Assembly: GCA_045592225.1 (NCBI GenBank)
Contig: JAZNUH010000028.1
Coordinates: 1 to 8,911 of the forward strand
Length of the DNA stretch: 8,911 bases
Direction of reading: 5' to 3'
Origin: JAZNUH01 sp045592225
Lineage (GTDB): Bacteria > Bacillota > Clostridia > UMGS1883 > UMGS1540
A program made the position numbers and the translations under genes. The notes under the pieces are model-generated. The model saw only the letters and a list, made by a program, of their open reading frames with translations, searched no databases and was not told the DNA's origin. Positions 5,757 to 8,911 of the stretch are shown here, one piece after another. The first letter of the stretch is position 1, and the number at the start of each line of letters is the position of its first letter.

Positions 5757-6833
5757 ATGAAACAATGTTATTTTGCCGATTATACAATAGGCAAGGATGC
5801 GTATGAAAATATAAAAAATGCATGCAACTGTTTGGGCAAAAGGGCACTAGTTGTAGGCGGTGAAACAGCACTGTCTAAATCGTGGGATAAGCTTTCAGCG
5901 GCAATGACAGAATTTGAAATTGTCGATAAGGTTATGTACGGTAAGGAGTGCACCAGACAGAATGTACAGGTACTTTATGAAGGCTACAAAAATTCAGGTG
6001 TTGATTTTGTAGTGGGTGTTGGCGGCGGCAAAGCCATTGATACATCCAAATGCCTTGCAAATATGCTGGGCGTGAAAATCATAACTATTCCCACCATTGT
6101 TTCAACCTGTGCGGCTTCCTCCGCACTTGCGGTAATGTATACCGAAAGTCATGCTTTTGACGGGTTCTGGTATTTTGATGCACCCGCATATCACACCTTT
6201 ATTGATACCTGCATAGTAGGCGAAGCGCCCATTGAATTTTTCAGGGCGGGTATAGGTGATACTCTCGCCAAGTATTATGAAGTAGAGTTTTCTGCCAGAG
6301 GCAGAGAAAAAACCTTTAAGGACGAAATGGGACTTTCAATCAGCAGAATGTGCAATGAACCGCTTCTTCGTCTGGCGGCAGGTGCTTTTGAAGATTGCAA
6401 GGCTCATAATTTTACAGACAGATTTGAACAGGTTGCACTTATCATTTTAGTCAGCACAGGAATGGTAAGTATGCTTATAAACAACGATTTTAACGGTGCG
6501 GTAGCCCATGCAGTATTTTACGGACTTACCGAAATCCCCGGATTTGAAGAAAAGTTCAGACACGGAGATGTTATAGGCTACACAACCGCGGTACAGCTTA
6601 TGCTTGATAATCAGCGTGAAGAAGCGGTTAAAATAGGAAATTTAATTAGTAAGCTGGGCGTTGAAACAACACTCAGTCAGCGTGGGGTTAATGTCAGCTT
6701 TGATTATTTAAAGCCCATGCTTACAGGGGCAATCAATGACCCTGATATGAAGGTTATCCCTTATAAGATAACAGAAGAAATGATTTATGATGCAATAATC
6801 AAAATGGAAGAAGAATTTGGAGGGAAAGCATAA
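5757..6833 (+). CDS. Iron-containing alcohol dehydrogenase family enzyme, YbdH/HcxA-like
   Basis: Cytoplasmic NAD(P)-dependent, metal-dependent dehydrogenase of the glycerol-dehydrogenase branch. The start chosen is ATG 5757 (358 residues): AAAGG lies nine bases upstream, while the longer ATG at 5730 follows the hairpin without a ribosome site. The nucleotide-binding loop is GVGGGKAIDTSK (87-98). Metal ligands fit D168 (AGIGDTLAKYYE), H251 (AHAV) and H269 (FRHG), with the same spacing as D173/H256/H274 recalled for Geobacillus GlyDH. The active-site segment reads STCAASSALAVMY, as in E. coli YbdH, where GldA has STDAP. YbdH/HcxA reduces 2-oxo acids such as 2-oxobutanoate and 2-oxoglutarate, so a 2-hydroxyacid dehydrogenase is a better guess than glycerol dehydrogenase. 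Its place between binding protein and permease ties it to use of the imported compound. Family sure, substrate inferred. Confidence 0.88.
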   Translation: MKQCYFADYTIGKDAYENIKNACNCLGKRALVVGGETALSKSWDKLSAAMTEFEIVDKVMYGKECTRQNVQVLYEGYKNSGVDFVVGVGGGKAIDTSKCLANMLGVKIITIPTIVSTCAASSALAVMYTESHAFDGFWYFDAPAYHTFIDTCIVGEAPIEFFRAGIGDTLAKYYEVEFSARGREKTFKDEMGLSISRMCNEPLLRLAAGAFEDCKAHNFTDRFEQVALIILVSTGMVSMLINNDFNGAVAHAVFYGLTEIPGFEEKFRHGDVIGYTTAVQLMLDNQREEAVKIGNLISKLGVETTLSQRGVNVSFDYLKPMLTGAINDPDMKVIPYKITEEMIYDAIIKMEEEFGGKA

Positions 6834-7519
6834 TGAATATATGGATGCAACTACTGGACGGATTTGCAACAAACTGTTTCCTGTTTGTGCTTACTTTGGT
6901 GCTTTCTATACCTTTAGGTCTTCTTGTAACTTTGTGTACAATGTCAAAGTGGGCACCATTTAAGGTGTTTGCGAGATTTAAGCATATGAAATGGCTTGCA
7001 CAGGTAAAGCCCATCCGTGCAATATCAAAAACCTTTGTATGGATTATAAGAGGAACCCCTCTTATGCTTCAGCTTTTTGTTGTTTTATATGCACCGGGAC
7101 TTATATTTGACTATCCCATATCATCGAGAATGACAGCAGCGGTAGTTGCTTTTGTAATAAATTACGCGGCATATTTTTCTGAAATATACAGAGGCGGAAT
7201 AGAAAGTATTTCCGAGGGACAGTACGAGGCAGGTCAAGTTCTTGGTCTTACCAAAACACAGGTATTCTTTAAAATCGTGCTTTTCCAGGTGGTTAAAAGA
7301 ATTACACCCTCTATGGGTAACGAGGTTATAACTCTTGTTAAGGACAGTGCTCTTGCCCGTGTTATAGGTGTTACAGAAATTATTATGAACGCCCAGCGTT
7401 TTGCGGCAAAGGGTATAATATGGCCTCTTTTTGCTACGGGACTTTACTTCCTTGCATTTACCGGAGTGCTTACCATTATACTGTCCTACATAGAAAAGAA
7501 GCTCAATTACTTTGAGTAA
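6833..7519 (+). CDS. Amino-acid ABC transporter permease (HisM/GlnP family)
   Basis: Membrane subunit of the polar-amino-acid importer. Hydrophobic segments lie near residues 13-35, 64-90, 100-118 and 195-220. RGTPL (73-77) is the family hallmark after the second segment, and the cytoplasmic EAA loop is EAGQVLGLTKTQVFFKIVLF (132-151), which docks on the ATPase. Also typical are NYAAYFSEIYRGGIESI and LVKDSALARVIG. The hydrophilic, basic stretch between the first and second segments (about 38-62) is longer than in the shortest members. The ATG overlaps the dehydrogenase stop (TAATG), and GGAGG at 6819-6823 lies inside that gene, so translation is coupled. As the only permease gene present it probably acts as a homodimer. 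Confidence 0.95.
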   Translation: MNIWMQLLDGFATNCFLFVLTLVLSIPLGLLVTLCTMSKWAPFKVFARFKHMKWLAQVKPIRAISKTFVWIIRGTPLMLQLFVVLYAPGLIFDYPISSRMTAAVVAFVINYAAYFSEIYRGGIESISEGQYEAGQVLGLTKTQVFFKIVLFQVVKRITPSMGNEVITLVKDSALARVIGVTEIIMNAQRFAAKGIIWPLFATGLYFLAFTGVLTIILSYIEKKLNYFE

Positions 7520-7531
7520 AGAGGTGAAAAT

Positions 7532-8314
7532 ATGTCTATACTTGAAATAAAAAACCTTTATAAAAGCTTTGACAAAACAGAAGTATTAAAGGGTGTGGAT
7601 TTTTCAATGGAAGAGGGCGAGGTTGTTTCGATAATCGGTTCATCGGGCAGCGGAAAAACCACCCTCTTGCGTTGTGTAAATTTTTTGGAAAGAGCAGACA
7701 AGGGACAAATCCTGCTGAATGGCAAGGTGCTTTTTGACGGCGACAGCGAAAAAAGTGCATCTGCCAAGGAAATCAGAAAAAAACAGCTTAATTTCGGTCT
7801 GGTTTTTCAGGATTTCAATTTATTCCCCCAGTACAATGTTCTTGACAATGTAATGCTTGCTCCAAAGCTTTTGGCAAAGGAAAGAGAAGATTACAAAGAG
7901 AATAAAAAAGAAATTTTAGACGAGATACAGAAAAACGCAGAGGCACTTTTGGAGCGTGTAGGCTTATCTGACAAGCTTGAAAATTATCCCTGTCAGCTTT
8001 CAGGCGGACAAAAGCAACGTGTTTCCATAGCAAGAGCCTTGGCACTAAAACCCAAAATCTTGTTTTTTGACGAGCCGACAAGTGCACTTGACCCTGAGCT
8101 TACAGGTGAAATTTTAAAGGTTATAAAAGAGCTTGCGGCACAAAATATTACAATGGTTATTGTTACTCACGAAATTGAATTTGCAAAAAATGTTTCGGAC
8201 AAGGTTATTTTTATGTCTGACGGTGTTGTGGTGGAAGAAGGTTCACCCACCGAAGTTATTGACAATCCTAAAAACGAGAGAACAAAGGCCTTTTTGTCCA
8301 AAATGTTTGAATAA
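7532..8314 (+). CDS. Amino-acid ABC transporter ATP-binding protein (GlnQ/HisP family)
   Basis: Cytoplasmic ATPase powering the importer. All nucleotide-binding motifs are intact: Walker A GSSGSGKT (36-43), Q-loop glutamine in VFQDFNLFPQ (Q93), signature LSGGQKQR (156-163), Walker B ILFFDEPTSALDPE (176-189) and the switch histidine in VTHE (H213). The protein is 260 residues, about 15-20 longer than typical GlnQ; the extra length is a charged helical insert at about 115-138 (KEREDYKENKKEILDEIQKN) before ALLERVGL. AGAGGTG at 7519-7525 provides the ribosome site, 12 bases after the permease stop. It is the last gene of the operon, followed by a terminator. Confidence 0.96.
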   Translation: MSILEIKNLYKSFDKTEVLKGVDFSMEEGEVVSIIGSSGSGKTTLLRCVNFLERADKGQILLNGKVLFDGDSEKSASAKEIRKKQLNFGLVFQDFNLFPQYNVLDNVMLAPKLLAKEREDYKENKKEILDEIQKNAEALLERVGLSDKLENYPCQLSGGQKQRVSIARALALKPKILFFDEPTSALDPELTGEILKVIKELAAQNITMVIVTHEIEFAKNVSDKVIFMSDGVVVEEGSPTEVIDNPKNERTKAFLSKMFE

Positions 8315-8317
8315 TAT

Positions 8318-8350
8318 AAAAGGCGACAAGGATAAACTGTCGCCTTTTTT
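8318..8350 (+). terminator. Rho-independent terminator of the transporter operon
   Basis: AAAAGGCGACA (8318-8328) pairs with TGTCGCCTTTT (8338-8348) around a nine-base loop, and the T-run covers 8345-8350. It begins three bases after the ATPase stop codon and closes the operon that starts at 4803. Confidence 0.92.
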
Positions 8351-8371
8351 ACTTGAATACGAGGTGTTTTT

Positions 8372-8812
8372 ATGAAAAAATCAGAAAAAGCGGGTCAGCT
8401 TTTTGCCTGTGGCTACAACTGTGCGCAGTCGGTAGTATGTGCTTTTGCGGATGAAATTGGACTAAAGCCTGAATTTGCGGCAAAAATGGTGTCTGGTTTC
8501 GGCGGCGGTATGGGCAGGATGAGAGAAGTGTGCGGCGCTGTTTCGGGCGCGGTGAGTGTTTTAAGCTTTTTATATGGCTATACCGAGGCGGAAGATATTG
8601 AAGGAAAAAAGGAACTGTATAAAAAAATACAGGACTTTTGCGGAAAATTCAAAGAAGAAAACGGCTCGATAGTATGTAAAGAGCTTTTGGGCGTGGATTA
8701 TGACGGCAACCCTGTTCCTGACAAACGAAACGGGGAATATTACAAAAAACGTCCGTGCAGAGAGCTTGTAGAAAGCGCGGCAAGAATTCTGGAGGAGTAT
8801 TATGGAAAATAA
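8372..8812 (+). CDS. C_GCAxxG_C_C family putative redox protein
   Basis: A 146-residue protein of the C_GCAxxG_C_C family, common in strict anaerobes and of unproved function; conserved cysteines suggest metal or redox chemistry. The family pattern is complete: GYNCAQSV with C17, GFGGGMGRMREVCGAVSGA with C54 (42-60), VCKELLG with C102, and RPCRELVE with C129. Further cysteines are C13, C23 and C90. There is no signal peptide, so it should be cytoplasmic. GAGGTG at 8361-8366 precedes the ATG at 8372. It lies 22 bases after the transporter terminator, so it depends on read-through or on a promoter I could not identify. Its 3' end overlaps the next gene by 11 bases, so the two form a unit. Confidence 0.92.
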   Translation: MKKSEKAGQLFACGYNCAQSVVCAFADEIGLKPEFAAKMVSGFGGGMGRMREVCGAVSGAVSVLSFLYGYTEAEDIEGKKELYKKIQDFCGKFKEENGSIVCKELLGVDYDGNPVPDKRNGEYYKKRPCRELVESAARILEEYYGK

Positions 8813-8911
8813 GCTTTTTGAAGTAGACAAAAATATGGTTGGTGCGGCATTTGAAAAGGATGATTTTATTTTTTACAATATAAAAAATGAACCCTTTGAC
8901 GTGTATGGCCT
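8802..8911 (+). CDS. Start of an unidentified gene, truncated by the window edge
   Basis: ATG at 8802 is preceded by GGAGGAG (8791-8797) and opens a frame to the window end, giving 36 full codons beginning MENKLFEVDKNMVGAAFEKD and ending NEPFDVYG. It overlaps the end of the C_GCAxxG_C_C gene by 11 bases, so translational coupling is likely. No signal peptide is visible. The segment FYNIKNEPFDVYG faintly recalls N-terminal domains of some SGNH/GDSL hydrolases, but this is too little to name the product. Confidence 0.8.
   Translation, partial: MENKLFEVDKNMVGAAFEKDDFIFYNIKNEPFDVYG

Noticed and set aside
4848..5765. A 305-residue open frame on the minus strand opposite the binding-protein gene
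   Set aside because: It is rich in Cys, His, Phe and Asn as expected from the complement of biased codons, has no domain signature, and fully overlaps a clear SBP_bac_3 gene and the hairpin.

Overview
The window looks like chromosomal DNA of an endospore-forming anaerobe of the class Clostridia, probably an uncultured gut lineage near Oscillospiraceae/Ruminococcaceae (taxonomy is inference). The reasons are moderately low G+C with AT-rich intergenic DNA, strong AGGAG-type ribosome sites, a Gram-positive lipoprotein solute-binding protein, a spore cortex-lytic enzyme, and C_GCAxxG_C_C and YifB family proteins. There is no phage, insertion sequence, CRISPR array, tRNA or rRNA. No complete new multi-gene system could be demonstrated. 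The most unusual points are an operon combination and several structured intergenic regions.

Layout. Positions 1-236 hold the possible first 23 codons of a minus-strand gene and a nested inverted repeat (14-bp perfect outer arms at 74-87 and 173-186). Positions 237-1772 encode a YifB/ComM Mg-chelatase-like AAA ATPase. Positions 1773-2180 are non-coding but highly structured: two diverged copies of a terminator-bearing repeat flank a palindromic segment that can fold as a three-way junction. Then come sleB (2181-2849), preceded by a sigma-G-like promoter, and a 57-residue glycine-zipper/YtxH-like protein (2865-3038) that is too short for usual ORF cut-offs. They converge on a minus-strand gene (3073-4626) for a zinc-ribbon, single-membrane-span, beta-propeller-like protein. 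A perfect 16-bp bidirectional terminator lies between them, and its two legs contain the two stop codons.

Positions 4627-4802 carry two good divergent sigma-A promoters. The rightward one drives an operon: lipoprotein amino-acid binding protein (4803-5660), a hairpin without a U-tract, an iron-containing alcohol dehydrogenase-family enzyme resembling E. coli YbdH/HcxA (5757-6833), the permease (6833-7519, overlapping by one base) and the ATPase (7532-8314), closed by a rho-independent terminator at 8318-8350. Three genes form a standard polar-amino-acid importer. The inserted dehydrogenase suggests that a 2-oxo or 2-hydroxy acid derived from the imported substrate is reduced or oxidised in the same pathway. 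After the terminator come a C_GCAxxG_C_C redox-type protein (8372-8812) and the start of a translationally coupled gene that runs off the window (8802-8911).
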